DNA from: JAHDHW01 sp965220465
GTDB lineage: Bacteria > Bacteroidota > Bacteroidia > Chitinophagales > Saprospiraceae
Length of the DNA: 64,000 nt
Direction of reading: 5' to 3'
NCBI GenBank assembly: GCA_965220465.1
Contig: CBDCPZ010000024.1
Span: 558,001-622,000 of the forward strand
Shown piece after piece: positions 46,679 through 55,179 of the stretch. Within the stretch, counting starts at the first letter, position 1. Every line of letters begins with the position of its first letter. Below the pieces are notes generated by a model that was given only the letters and a program-made list of their open reading frames with translations, did no database searches and was not told the origin of the DNA. Position numbers and translations under genes: made by a program.

Positions 46679-47416
46679 ATGAAAACTCTCTACCCACTCT
46701 CCATATTATTCCTTGTTTTAATTTGCTTAGGTATAAGCTGTGACAACAATAATCTGGAAAACAGAAACATAAATAAAAGACCCGATTCAGAGCCTGTAAC
46801 GCCGGATGAATACGACACTTCCAATGATTCCCGAATTACCACTCCAAAATCGGAGAACATTGATGCCAATATTGAAATAAGGGGGATTTGGCAGAAGCCG
46901 AACGTCGTTATTGAAAAATTAGGGGATCTTGAAGGAAAAGTTGTAGCGGATATTGGCGCCGGGCCCTATGGATATTTTACACTTCGGATCGCTCACCAAA
47001 CTCCTGCAAAAAAAATACTGGCACTTGATATCGATCTCAATGCCATAAAATTTATTGAAGGCGCGAAAATCCTGCTTGCTGAAAATATCCGTAATCGTAT
47101 TGAAACCAGATTAGTTTTGCCGGATGACCCTAAACTTGAGCCTGAAGAAGCCGATGTTGTTTTGATTGTAAATACCTATACTTATATTCAGGATAATGTA
47201 AATTATCTTAAAAATTTAAAAAGAGGGATTGCCAAAGGTGGTAAAATTGTAATCATTGATTTCAAAAAAAGGTATACACCAGTTGGCCCTCCGATTATCA
47301 ATCGGGTAGCGTTGGGAGAGGTTGAGCAGGATTTAATGGGTGCTGGTTATAAGCAAATAGAATCGGATGATAAAACCCTTGATTATCAATATATTGTAAC
47401 GGCTTACGTAGATTGA
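46679..47416 (+). CDS. Lipoprotein with an S-adenosylmethionine methyltransferase domain
   Basis: The 245-residue product has a clear lipoprotein signal (ICLGISC, Cys at 21) and an acidic Asn/Asp-rich linker to about residue 62. The rest is a Rossmann methyltransferase: VVADIGAGPYGYFTLRIA is SAM-binding motif I, LALDIDLNAIKFI motif II, and ADVVLIVNTYTYIQD and GGKIVIIDFKKR motifs IV-V. The pairing is odd because SAM is in the cytosol while lipoproteins face the periplasm or outside. The domain could bind another ligand, or the signal could act as an inner-membrane anchor. The IS copy lies 64 bases downstream. Confidence 0.8.
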   Translation: MKTLYPLSILFLVLICLGISCDNNNLENRNINKRPDSEPVTPDEYDTSNDSRITTPKSENIDANIEIRGIWQKPNVVIEKLGDLEGKVVADIGAGPYGYFTLRIAHQTPAKKILALDIDLNAIKFIEGAKILLAENIRNRIETRLVLPDDPKLEPEEADVVLIVNTYTYIQDNVNYLKNLKRGIAKGGKIVIIDFKKRYTPVGPPIINRVALGEVEQDLMGAGYKQIESDDKTLDYQYIVTAYVD

Positions 47417-47480
47417 AATTTAGGGTATATATATTGGTAACTTGCTGGTAATCTATTTCTTGTTATTCTTTTTTCTTGAT

Positions 47481-49263
47481 CTCATGTTTCGCGTAAATTA
47501 GGATGAGTTTTTAAAACTTCTAAAGTGCGTTGGTATACATCAGGTGTTCCTAACAATTTTAAAATCGTTTTTTGGTTTTCTTTCAAATGTGTCAACTGAA
47601 TAATATTTACCTCACCAGTTTGTAACCAAACTACGGAGATACCTTTGAAGGCACGAAGTATCATGGGGGTTGTAGGCCTATCTGTTTTCCGATTTTTATT
47701 TCCTGGATAAATTCCTTTAAGTTGGCCTCCATTCTTTGATAACTTTATTCTTACATCATATTGTATTAACATTGAAAATCTCATGGCTAAACTTAGTAAA
47801 CGGATTAGTCCTTTTATTCTTTCTTCTTTTTTTAAGTATATAGGAAGTAACCCTACATCCCGGTTAATGAGATAGTCAAACAAGTGTTCAATTCTATATT
47901 CGTCCCGATAAGATTTTATCAAATCCGATGTTTCAAACTTGTTTTGTGGAACATTTGTTCCATATAATTGCCAGCCTAGTCTTTTTTGTTTCAGTTCAAT
48001 CACATCTTCATTTCTTTTTATTTTTAGATATAAAGTAATCTTTTGTCGGATTTCTTCCGGACGATTTTTATGTTTTTGTACTCGCCTCTTTTCCAGAGTT
48101 TGACTACATTTTACTTTGAAACAATCTTCAACTTTATATTGCTTAATAATTGCAGCAACTCGAGCATATAAATCTTTTATTGTCTTAGGATTACGACGAC
48201 CAGGTTTTGAAATCACCAAGTTTTGTATTTTCTGTTCAGATTCTGATAATCGATTATTAAAGGATTTGATCAATCCCTGTGCGTAGTGAGGAGAATACAC
48301 TAGAATCCGACGTTCTTGCCACATTATTCCTTTTTCTTGAGCTTTAATCGTTTCGGTCAGTTCGTAAAAATAGGCTGGTTTCCTTTTTGATGCTGTTTGA
48401 GTAAAGATACTTGGTAATTTATTTATAGCTCCCTTTATTCGATCCAGGTAACTGTGCAATTTTTCCTTTGAAACTTGTTTTTTACTTAATGGGCACAAAT
48501 AGTAATCTCCTGCCGAATGTATCGCTAAACGATTAGGCATACTACACAGTTGAGAATCTCCAACATATAAATTGCCACTTTTTTCAAGCATTGATTGTAC
48601 CCGTTTTATTACAGATAGATAATGATCTACATCTGGGCCACTACCTTTTAGTATATCAACTGCAAGGGGAACTGCCATTGGGTCTAAAGCAGATATCATA
48701 ACCTTACAAAAGGGTTGATCCGATCTACGTTGTTTGCTATAACCATGTCGATACAATTCACCTTCATCTCGATATTGGGGAGCATTGAATGAATCGGTAC
48801 GAACTACCTTTATTTCAGCTTTTGATTCTCCTTCAACGCGATCTAATTGATATACTTGCAATAGTTTCTTTCCTATTGCCTTCTCAAAGTCGGTCCATTT
48901 ATCATCTTCACTGAATCGATCAAGAAGACGAGCTAATCTATCATCACAAAAATCCAAGCTTCGCAATTTCGGTTCCTCTAATATCGCTGCAAGGCTCCGT
49001 AAGCGGAGTTCCGCCCAATCCTCAACATGACTCAGCCGGTGATCTCCTTGGCTAAGGATATAAAGCAACCATCCACATGTAAGTTTCCCTCCACTAATCC
49101 CTTTCCAATGACCGTGGTCAACAAAGTGGGTATTCAAAATAGAAGATAATTCAATTCGACGTATTTGATTTCCCAACACAGGTAAATCATCAAGGTGTTC
49201 TACTAGCATAAACTAAAATTAAGCACTTTCAAAGAACTTGATTATGTTTACGCGAAAGGTGAG
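47481..49263 (-). mobile_element. IS1634-family insertion sequence, copy 1 (1783 bp)
   Basis: Ends are set by a 17-bp inverted repeat, CTCATGTTTCGCGTAAA at 47481-47497 and the complement of CTCACCTTTCGCGTAAA at 49247-49263, differing at two positions. The element holds only the transposase. The 6-base flanks are CTTGAT on the left and CTTAAG on the right, so no exact target duplication remains here, unlike copy 2. Copy 2 at 60803-62585 is in the opposite orientation and encodes the same protein. Alternative end positions further out cannot be excluded because both copies also share ATTCTTTTTTCTTGAT outside the right inverted repeat. Confidence 0.85.
47482..49209 (-). CDS. IS1634-family transposase (IS copy 1)
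   Basis: DDE transposase of 575 residues. The N-terminal region (about 1-110, VEHLDDLPVLGNQIRRIEL onward) is the DUF4277-like part characteristic of IS1634 members. The catalytic residues are likely D139 in VVRTDSF, D218 in YVGDSQL and E441 in EYRIEHLFDYL, the last in the Y-R-E context of the IS4 superfamily. The terminal codons overlap the right inverted repeat (HPNLRET is encoded inside it). Identical in protein sequence to the copy at 60857-62584, so this one is recent and probably functional. Confidence 0.92.
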   Translation of the reverse strand: MLVEHLDDLPVLGNQIRRIELSSILNTHFVDHGHWKGISGGKLTCGWLLYILSQGDHRLSHVEDWAELRLRSLAAILEEPKLRSLDFCDDRLARLLDRFSEDDKWTDFEKAIGKKLLQVYQLDRVEGESKAEIKVVRTDSFNAPQYRDEGELYRHGYSKQRRSDQPFCKVMISALDPMAVPLAVDILKGSGPDVDHYLSVIKRVQSMLEKSGNLYVGDSQLCSMPNRLAIHSAGDYYLCPLSKKQVSKEKLHSYLDRIKGAINKLPSIFTQTASKRKPAYFYELTETIKAQEKGIMWQERRILVYSPHYAQGLIKSFNNRLSESEQKIQNLVISKPGRRNPKTIKDLYARVAAIIKQYKVEDCFKVKCSQTLEKRRVQKHKNRPEEIRQKITLYLKIKRNEDVIELKQKRLGWQLYGTNVPQNKFETSDLIKSYRDEYRIEHLFDYLINRDVGLLPIYLKKEERIKGLIRLLSLAMRFSMLIQYDVRIKLSKNGGQLKGIYPGNKNRKTDRPTTPMILRAFKGISVVWLQTGEVNIIQLTHLKENQKTILKLLGTPDVYQRTLEVLKTHPNLRET

Positions 49264-49635
49264 CTTAAGACAAAAAGTACCAAAAAAGTCAAGACTATTT
49301 TTTCTTTTGGACAATTATAAGCTTGATTTAGCAACGTAGCCAAACTCGCTTCGCTCAAACAAGGCTACTTTCATTTCCAATCCCACAAAATCTTCACTAA
49401 AAATTGTTAACCAAAATTAAAAAAGGTCGAATAAAAATCTTATCCTTTCGATCAATATAAAAGTAAATTTAGACCATGTTTTAATTTGCAGGAAAGGGCG
49501 GCAAAATACGTGGGAGCGAGTGCCAGCATTGAGTCAGCCTTTATTTTCTGCGCTGCTTGATACGGTGTATCAAATAGTGATTGCAAAAGGATTTTTGGTG
49601 GCTTTTTATCGATTGAAAAAGCCACTCGCCGAAGG
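49264..49635 (-). repeat. Structured non-coding repeat, copy 1 (next to IS copy 1)
   Basis: Read on the minus strand, this region aligns with 60466-60802 over its whole length with many substitutions and one insertion of about 37 bases. Shared blocks include the ACAATTTTTAGTGAAGATTT region, the TGTTTGAGCGAAGCGAGTTT core and GTCCAAAAG. Hairpins: 49598-49625 (10-bp perfect stem, 8-base loop), 49336-49368 (GTAGCC/GGCTAC ends), and a copy-specific one at 49557-49573 (TTGATAC/GTATCAA). The 462-base gap to purA holds no convincing gene; a 69-codon plus-strand reading frame at 49520-49729 crosses the repeat and is probably chance. Confidence 0.75.
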
Positions 49636-49725
49636 CAATCCGCTAAAGAAAAACTTCAAAAGTGTTAATCATTTACATTATATTTTAAAATCTTGGGGTG
49701 GCTTAAGCTATTTTTTGAACAACGC

Positions 49726-51024
49726 TTAAACATGTTCTTGTTTTAAAACGCTGGTTTCTTTCAATACTAATTTTTTTCTCTCAGGTCCGGTTGAAATCAT
49801 TGATACCGGAATATTTAGGTGGCTTTCCAAAGCTTTGATATAAGTTTGGGCAATCGGTGGTAGCGCCTCATAATCAAGGATTCCTTCTAAATCGGTGTTC
49901 CAGCCCTCATAACTTTTGTACACGGGTTTTACCGGAATATTGCAAATGTCGTAGGGTAATTGCTCATGTTTTTCACCGTTGTACTCATAATGAGTTGCAG
50001 CTTTTATAGTTTCAAATTCATTGAGCACGTCAATTTTGGTGATGACCAGTTGGGTTACTCCATTCAGCATAATCGTGTATGCCAGTTGAGGGAGATCAAT
50101 CCATCCACATCGTCGTGGCCGACCGGTAGTTGCGCCAAATTCACCTCCTTTTTCACGAAGAAAATCACCGGTTGCATCTTCCAATTCTGTAGGAAACGGC
50201 CCTGAACCAACACGCGTGCAATAAGCTTTAGATATTCCAATTACTTCACCAATTGTTGAAGGAGCCACCCCTAAGCCGTTGCAAACTCCTGAACTAATTG
50301 TATTTGATGAAGTAACATAAGGATAGGTGCCAAAATCAATATCCAGCATACTTCCCTGCGCGCCTTCAGCGAGAATCCGTTTTCCATCTTTTAAAGCCCG
50401 GTTGATATAATATTCACCATCGACCATTTGAAGTGCCTTCATTTTTTCAAGGCTTTCAAACCACTTCTTTTCTTCTCCTTTGAGGTCAAAATCAATTTCA
50501 GGATATAATTTTAAAATGCCCATATGCTTCTCACGAAGGGATTTGTACATTTCCATGAAATTTGGTAACATTATATCACCAACACGAAGTCCGTTTCTAC
50601 CGGTTTTATCCATATACGTCGGTCCAATACCTTTGAGCGTAGAGCCGATCTTTTCTACTCCTTTAAAAGCTTCAGAAGCAGCGTCAATATATCGATGTGT
50701 TGGTAAAATTAAATGAGCTTTTTTAGAAACTAAAAGCCGTTCGCGATAGTCGGTCGCCGCGTGTTTAATATTATTAATTTCTTTCTCCAGGGTAATCGGA
50801 TCGATGACTACACCATTGCCGATTAAGTTGATAAGGTTTTCTCTGAAAATGCCGGATGGAATAGTGTGAAGCACAAATTTTTGGCCGTCAAATTTGAGGG
50901 TATGACCTGCATTTGGCCCTCCCTGAAATCGCGCCACAATATCATAGTTTTTTGCAAGGTAGTCAACAATTTTGCCTTTCCCTTCGTCGCCCCATTGAAG
51001 GCCTAAAATTACATCAATTGCCAT
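49726..51024 (-). CDS. purA: Adenylosuccinate synthetase
   Basis: PurA makes adenylosuccinate from IMP and aspartate with GTP, the first committed step to AMP. The start MAIDVILGLQWGDEGKGKI contains the GDEGKGK phosphate loop with the catalytic Asp, and ARFQGGPNAGHTL holds the catalytic His. The IMP loop GIGPTYMDKTGRNGLRVGD, the aspartate-binding TTGRPRRCGW and the GTP base-binding TKIDVLN are all present. The ATG at 51022-51024 is chosen over an upstream extension because the family starts there; the length, 432 residues, is typical. A terminator for the upstream STAS gene lies just before it. Confidence 0.96.
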   Translation of the reverse strand: MAIDVILGLQWGDEGKGKIVDYLAKNYDIVARFQGGPNAGHTLKFDGQKFVLHTIPSGIFRENLINLIGNGVVIDPITLEKEINNIKHAATDYRERLLVSKKAHLILPTHRYIDAASEAFKGVEKIGSTLKGIGPTYMDKTGRNGLRVGDIMLPNFMEMYKSLREKHMGILKLYPEIDFDLKGEEKKWFESLEKMKALQMVDGEYYINRALKDGKRILAEGAQGSMLDIDFGTYPYVTSSNTISSGVCNGLGVAPSTIGEVIGISKAYCTRVGSGPFPTELEDATGDFLREKGGEFGATTGRPRRCGWIDLPQLAYTIMLNGVTQLVITKIDVLNEFETIKAATHYEYNGEKHEQLPYDICNIPVKPVYKSYEGWNTDLEGILDYEALPPIAQTYIKALESHLNIPVSMISTGPERKKLVLKETSVLKQEHV

Positions 51025-51084
51025 GAAATTATTTTTGAGAAAAATTGAATAAAGCTTTCTATTATCAATATTATAAAAATACAA

Positions 51085-51116
51085 AACCTGGCGGATTTAT
51101 AAAAGCCCGCCAGGTT
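51085..51116 (-). terminator. Intrinsic terminator after the STAS-domain gene
   Basis: Arms AACCTGGCGG and CCGCCAGGTT are perfect over 10 bp around a 12-base loop. On the minus strand the stem is followed by TTGTATTTTT, so it ends the STAS gene and separates it from purA. Confidence 0.8.
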
Positions 51117-51149
51117 CACAAAGGTAGTTTTTTTTCCTAATACTTAGCC

Positions 51150-51491
51150 TTAATTGGCTGTAAATTCCTGAAGTGCTTTTTCAACGGAAGGCTTTAAATT
51201 AAACATGTTTTTCAGCTTTGTAATTTCCAACAATCCGATAATTTGTTCATTCGCATTTGCTACTGCAAATTCACCTCCGGTCTTTTCGGATTTTTTCATC
51301 ATCATCAATAAAAAATTCAGTCCAACACTATTCAGAAAATGTAGATCAGAAAGATCAACGATAAACTTATTGTATCCTTTTTCAACATAAGTTTGCACAT
51401 CGTTGAGGATTTCATTATTAGTCAGTTCATTGAGTAAATTCTCAACTTTGACTACCTGAATTGCATGATGTTGTTGAATGGTGTAAGTCAT
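51150..51491 (-). CDS. STAS-domain protein (anti-sigma factor antagonist type)
   Basis: A single STAS domain of 113 residues. The strand-helix VDLSDLHFLNSVGLNFLLMMMK carries the conserved Ser in LNSVGL that is phosphorylated in SpoIIAA/RsbV-type antagonists. Such proteins free an anti-sigma partner when dephosphorylated. No kinase or phosphatase of that kind is adjacent, so the partner is unknown. In Bacteroidota, isolated STAS proteins are common and their roles are often unproven. Confidence 0.85.
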   Translation of the reverse strand: MTYTIQQHHAIQVVKVENLLNELTNNEILNDVQTYVEKGYNKFIVDLSDLHFLNSVGLNFLLMMMKKSEKTGGEFAVANANEQIIGLLEITKLKNMFNLKPSVEKALQEFTAN

Positions 51492-51621
51492 GGGGTGCTC
51501 GTTTAGGTTGAATATCTGGGTAATTTAAAAACCTACATCAAAAAACTTACCAAATATATAACGATAAAATTTAATTCCTGAATAAATTCCCAATAAATTA
51601 CAGTAAAAATATATTTAAATA

Positions 51622-52089
51622 TTATTTATTCTTATCGCAGGCACCTTCGCAATGACCGTACAGGTTTAGAGAGTGATCTGTAACTTTAAACTTTAAAATG
51701 CCACCCATCATATCTTTGATTTGCTGGATACGTGGATCACAAAATTCCAGTACTTTTCCACAATCGATACAAATCAGGTGATCGTGTTGTTTGTAACCGT
51801 AGGATTTTTCGTACTGTGCTAAATTTTTTCCGAATTGATGTTTTTTAACCAAATCGCAGTTGACCAAAAGATCAAGGGTATTGTAAACGGTCGCTCTGCT
51901 TACGCGGTAATTTTGAGTCTTCATGTGGATATACAAAGCTTCAGCGTCAAAATGATCGTTGCGCTTATAAATCTCTTCAAGTATTGCAAAACGTTCGGGT
52001 GTTTTGCGAAACTTACTCTTTTCAAGATGAGCTGAAAAGATGCTCCTCACTTTATTGATAATATTATCTTCTTTTTCCTTAATTGTCAT
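51622..52089 (-). CDS. Fur-family transcriptional regulator
   Basis: Ferric uptake regulator family protein of 155 residues. The N-terminal winged helix includes RKTPERFAILEEIYKRNDHFDAEALYIHMKTQNYRVSRATVYNTLDLLVNCDLV. The metal-binding half has HDHLICIDCGKVLEFCD and a C-terminal CEGAC, that is, the two CxxC-type structural zinc pairs. Fur, Zur and PerR cannot be told apart with confidence. An in-frame TTG at 52108-52110 would overlap the -7 box, so the ATG at 52087-52089 is taken as the start. Confidence 0.88.
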   Translation of the reverse strand: MTIKEKEDNIINKVRSIFSAHLEKSKFRKTPERFAILEEIYKRNDHFDAEALYIHMKTQNYRVSRATVYNTLDLLVNCDLVKKHQFGKNLAQYEKSYGYKQHDHLICIDCGKVLEFCDPRIQQIKDMMGGILKFKVTDHSLNLYGHCEGACDKNK

Positions 52090-52107
52090 CAAATAATATT
52101 TGTTATG

Positions 52108-52115
52108 CAAAGATA
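52108..52115 (-). promoter_or_regulatory. Candidate -7 box (TATCTTTG) for the Fur-family gene
   Basis: On the minus strand TATCTTTG, followed by CA, matches TAnnTTTG. It lies 18 bases before the chosen ATG and decides that start, since a longer frame would begin inside the box. Confidence 0.5.
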
Positions 52116-52210
52116 GTCAACCACTTTTACAATATCGAATAACGACTGTTAATATAATCGGGTAAAATAAGGTGAATAGGTGGTAGAAAATCCAGTAAAC
52201 TGGTCTTGTT

Positions 52211-54430
52211 TCAGGTTTCTATACGTGTAACAGAAGAAAGGCCGTCAAGGTTTTGTAAAGCTCTTATGGCTACGTTTAATTGATCTTTATTTAAAACAAG
52301 AAGGCTCATTTTTCCTTCAAAAAAACCTTCATTCCCTTCAATGGAGAACGAACGAATATTCAATCCCAGATCAGTGGAAATATTTCGAGTTAATCGTTCA
52401 ATTACACCAGGCCCGTCATCAATTCCAGTAATCAATAAATCCGCCACAAAAGAAGCATCACCCGATGCCACCCATTCTGCTTTCATAATTCTATAACCAT
52501 AACGTGCCATCAGATTTGTAGCATTTGGGCAAGTGGTTCGGTGGATTTTGAGACCGGAATTTATTGTGGTATAAGCAAATACATCATCACCCATCACAGG
52601 ATTGCAGCAATTTGCCAGGGCATAATCGTATTGTTCAGCAGGTTCACCATTTACTAAAAGACGAGGCCTTCCTTCGTATTTCTTTTTCCTGGTTTTGCCG
52701 GGTTCTTTAGGGAGTATTTCGGGTTTATTCTCTTCGCGCTCAATCTCAACTAATTTGATGCCCTCCACTTTGAAATAATCTTTCAAATCATGCGTCTCAA
52801 TTCGTTCCATTGCAATTTCAAAGAAAAGATCCACACGAGAGTTAAAACCAAAATATTTGACCAATAAATCGACATTTTCTTCAAAATCAGCCTTCATACT
52901 TTTAAGCTTCCTCGCAAGGGCTTCTTTTCCAATATCGCCTTGTCTGCGACGTTCCTCTTTCATGGCAGAACGAATCTTGGAACGAGCTTTACCGGTAACT
53001 ACCATTTTTAACCAGCTTTCATTTGGTTTTTGGTTTTTACTCGTAGTAACGATAACCTGATCACCATTTTGAAGTTTGTAGCCTAAAGGAACCAGTTTTT
53101 TATTGACCTTTAAAGCAGTACAATGATAGCCGACATCCGAATGAATACTAAAAGCAAAATCTAACGCCGTAGCTCCTTTAGGTAAAATGATTAAATCTCC
53201 TTTTGGAGTATAAACGTAAATTTCTTCATTAAATAAGTTGGTTTTAAAATCACTCAAAAACTCCATCGCGTCGCTATCCGGGTTTTCAAGAATATCCCGG
53301 AGATTGTCAAACCAGTTTTCATAAACGTCAGGTTGATCAGAAATTCCTTTGTATTTCCAGTGAGCAGCAAAGCCTTTTTCGGCAATTTCGTTCATTCGTT
53401 CACTACGGATTTGTACTTCCACATATCTACCTTCCGGTCCGATCACAGTGGTGTGGAGCGATTCATATCCATTGGATTTTGGAGTTGTCACCCAGTCTTT
53501 GAGTCTCTCTGCAATAGGTGTATGGACATCGGTGACAATGGAATAAACCTGCCAACAGATTTGCTTTTCTTTTTTTCGGGGAAGATCAATGATGATCCGA
53601 ACGGCAAAGAGATCGTAAATTTCTTCGAATGGAACTTTTTTGGTTTTGATTTTATTCCAGATCGAATGAATTGATTTTGGTCGGCCAATAGTGCGATAAG
53701 GAAAACCGATTTCGCTGAGTGCATCATTGATCGGTTTCAAAAATTCATTGATATATCGGGTGCGTTCTTGTTTTGATTCTTGTAGTTTTTTGGCAACTTC
53801 CAGATATTGCTGGGGCTCATTAATTTTCATGCATAGGTCCTGAAACTCGGTTTTAAAACTATACAATCCAAGACGATGAGCCAGGGGAGCATAAATAAAA
53901 GTGGTTTCAGCAGCAATCTTCAATTGTTTGTGGCGAGGCATCGATCCCAATGTTCGCATATTATGTAACCGATCCGCCATTTTTATTAAAACTACCCGAA
54001 CATCTTCGATGAGCGTTTTGAGTACTTTCTTAAAATTTTCAGCTTGAGGACTGGTAACATTATACAAGCCATCCAATTTAGTCAGGCCATCAACTATTGA
54101 AGCTACTTTAACACCAAAACGTTCTTTGATTTCTTCAAGAGTAACATTAGTGTCCTCTACTACATCATGCAGCAAAGCTGCCACAATCGCTGTCGGGCCA
54201 AGACCCAGTTCTTCTGAACAAATCCGGGCTACTTCAATTGGGTGCAGGATATAAGGCTCACCTGATTTGCGACGTTGTTTGCTGTGAGCTTCTACTGCAA
54301 TCTCATAAGCCATACGGATATTCTTTCGATCATCATCATCCATATTGGATTTGATCGATTTCAAAAGCTTTCGGTATTCACGCTGGATCAGCTTTTTATC
54401 CTCTTCCTGGTTAATAATAATATCCGGCAT
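52211..54430 (-). CDS. Bifunctional (p)ppGpp synthetase/hydrolase (Rel/SpoT)
   Basis: Long RSH enzyme of 739 residues that makes and degrades the stringent-response alarmone. The N-terminal HD hydrolase has LLHDVVEDTNVTLEEI (HDxxED) and is intact. The synthetase has the RFAVRI-like stretch (YDLFAVRIIIDL) and the region SNGYESLHTTVIGPEG, VEVQIRSERM. A TGS domain (VYTPKGDLIILPKGATALDFAFSIHSDVG) follows, then helical and zinc-finger regions with CCNPV, and a C-terminal ACT domain (VADLLITGIDDGPGVIERLTRNIS). Both activities should be present. The ATG at 54428-54430 is preferred to the GTG at 54440-54442, four codons upstream. Confidence 0.93.
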   Translation of the reverse strand: MPDIIINQEEDKKLIQREYRKLLKSIKSNMDDDDRKNIRMAYEIAVEAHSKQRRKSGEPYILHPIEVARICSEELGLGPTAIVAALLHDVVEDTNVTLEEIKERFGVKVASIVDGLTKLDGLYNVTSPQAENFKKVLKTLIEDVRVVLIKMADRLHNMRTLGSMPRHKQLKIAAETTFIYAPLAHRLGLYSFKTEFQDLCMKINEPQQYLEVAKKLQESKQERTRYINEFLKPINDALSEIGFPYRTIGRPKSIHSIWNKIKTKKVPFEEIYDLFAVRIIIDLPRKKEKQICWQVYSIVTDVHTPIAERLKDWVTTPKSNGYESLHTTVIGPEGRYVEVQIRSERMNEIAEKGFAAHWKYKGISDQPDVYENWFDNLRDILENPDSDAMEFLSDFKTNLFNEEIYVYTPKGDLIILPKGATALDFAFSIHSDVGYHCTALKVNKKLVPLGYKLQNGDQVIVTTSKNQKPNESWLKMVVTGKARSKIRSAMKEERRRQGDIGKEALARKLKSMKADFEENVDLLVKYFGFNSRVDLFFEIAMERIETHDLKDYFKVEGIKLVEIEREENKPEILPKEPGKTRKKKYEGRPRLLVNGEPAEQYDYALANCCNPVMGDDVFAYTTINSGLKIHRTTCPNATNLMARYGYRIMKAEWVASGDASFVADLLITGIDDGPGVIERLTRNISTDLGLNIRSFSIEGNEGFFEGKMSLLVLNKDQLNVAIRALQNLDGLSSVTRIET

Positions 54431-54917
54431 ATAAATATCCACCCCTTATTTAAAAGGAAGATGGGTTTGTTTTAAAAAAAATATAGGTGACAAAGTTCGG
54501 ATTGGAAAAACAATCTCTCCGGCTTTTCTCCCTATCTGGGTCGTCCAATTATTTTAAGCCTATAGTCAAATTAAATATTTATTAATAAAAATACAATTTG
54601 ACAGGTAAATAAAAGTAAGTTTAAAAATTAATGCCCGCAATGATTTTATTAAAATTTAATAAATTGATTATTGTATTTTTTATTGATTTTGCCTTTTATA
54701 TTTTTGTTTTGCTTAACTGGCATTTTTTATAAAAAAGATTATATCTTTGCATCGCTTTTTTCACAATATAGCTTGCTTTAATGGGTTTAAATGTAATTCT
54801 AAGTAAGCTAAACAAGCCAAATTTAAACACTTTTCTGTTAATTTTGGTTCAGCATTTAGAGGATTGTTGAAAAAGATGTAAACTGACTTTTAGCAACGAT
54901 GCTATAAAAGAAGATCT
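54431..54917. other. AT-rich divergent intergenic region between the RSH gene and tRNA-Leu
   Basis: 487 bases that I read as promoter and leader DNA for both directions. No conserved RNA structure or small gene is recognised. The only strong element is the -7 box listed at 54742-54749. The segment 54580-54735 is very AT-rich. Confidence 0.4.
54742..54749 (+). promoter_or_regulatory. Candidate -7 box (TATCTTTG) for tRNA-Leu / tig
   Basis: TATCTTTG, followed by C, fits TAnnTTTG and lies 168 bases before the tRNA. No clear -33 element at the usual spacing; the TTTG at 54708-54711 is 30 bases away. Confidence 0.4.
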
Positions 54918-54999
54918 GCGGGTGTGGCGAAATTGGTAGACGCGCTAGACTTAGGATCTAGTGCCGCAAGGCTTGGGGGTTCGAGTCCCTTCACCCGCA
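54918..54999 (+). tRNA. tRNA-Leu (UAG)
   Basis: An 82-base class II tRNA. The acceptor stem GCGGGTG pairs with CACCCGC and the discriminator is A. The D loop contains AATTGGTAGA, the anticodon arm is CTAGA-CTTAGGA-TCTAG with TAG as the anticodon (reads CUN codons), a long variable arm follows (TGCCGCAAGGCTT), and the T loop is GGTTCGAGTCC. CCA is not encoded: the genomic bases after the discriminator are CTA. Confidence 0.95.
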
Positions 55000-55179
55000 C
55001 TAAAAAAGAAAGAGAGAGGAGTTATTTATTCTGGTAAAGTTGGAAGAACTCTTTTCTCGTTCTTAATTTTATGAAAAAGGAAACGTTATCTATTTATTCA
55101 GGTGCCTTCTATCCTTCATAAGATGCAAAACGAAGTACCCTTTTCAAAAATCGTATTTATTTCATAAACATAGAATAAT

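Noticed and set aside
49520..49729. A 69-codon plus-strand reading frame before purA
   Set aside because: It lies across the structured repeat and its hairpins, ends inside the purA 3' end, and has no recognisable domain or start context; the counterpart region beside IS copy 2 does not argue for a conserved protein.
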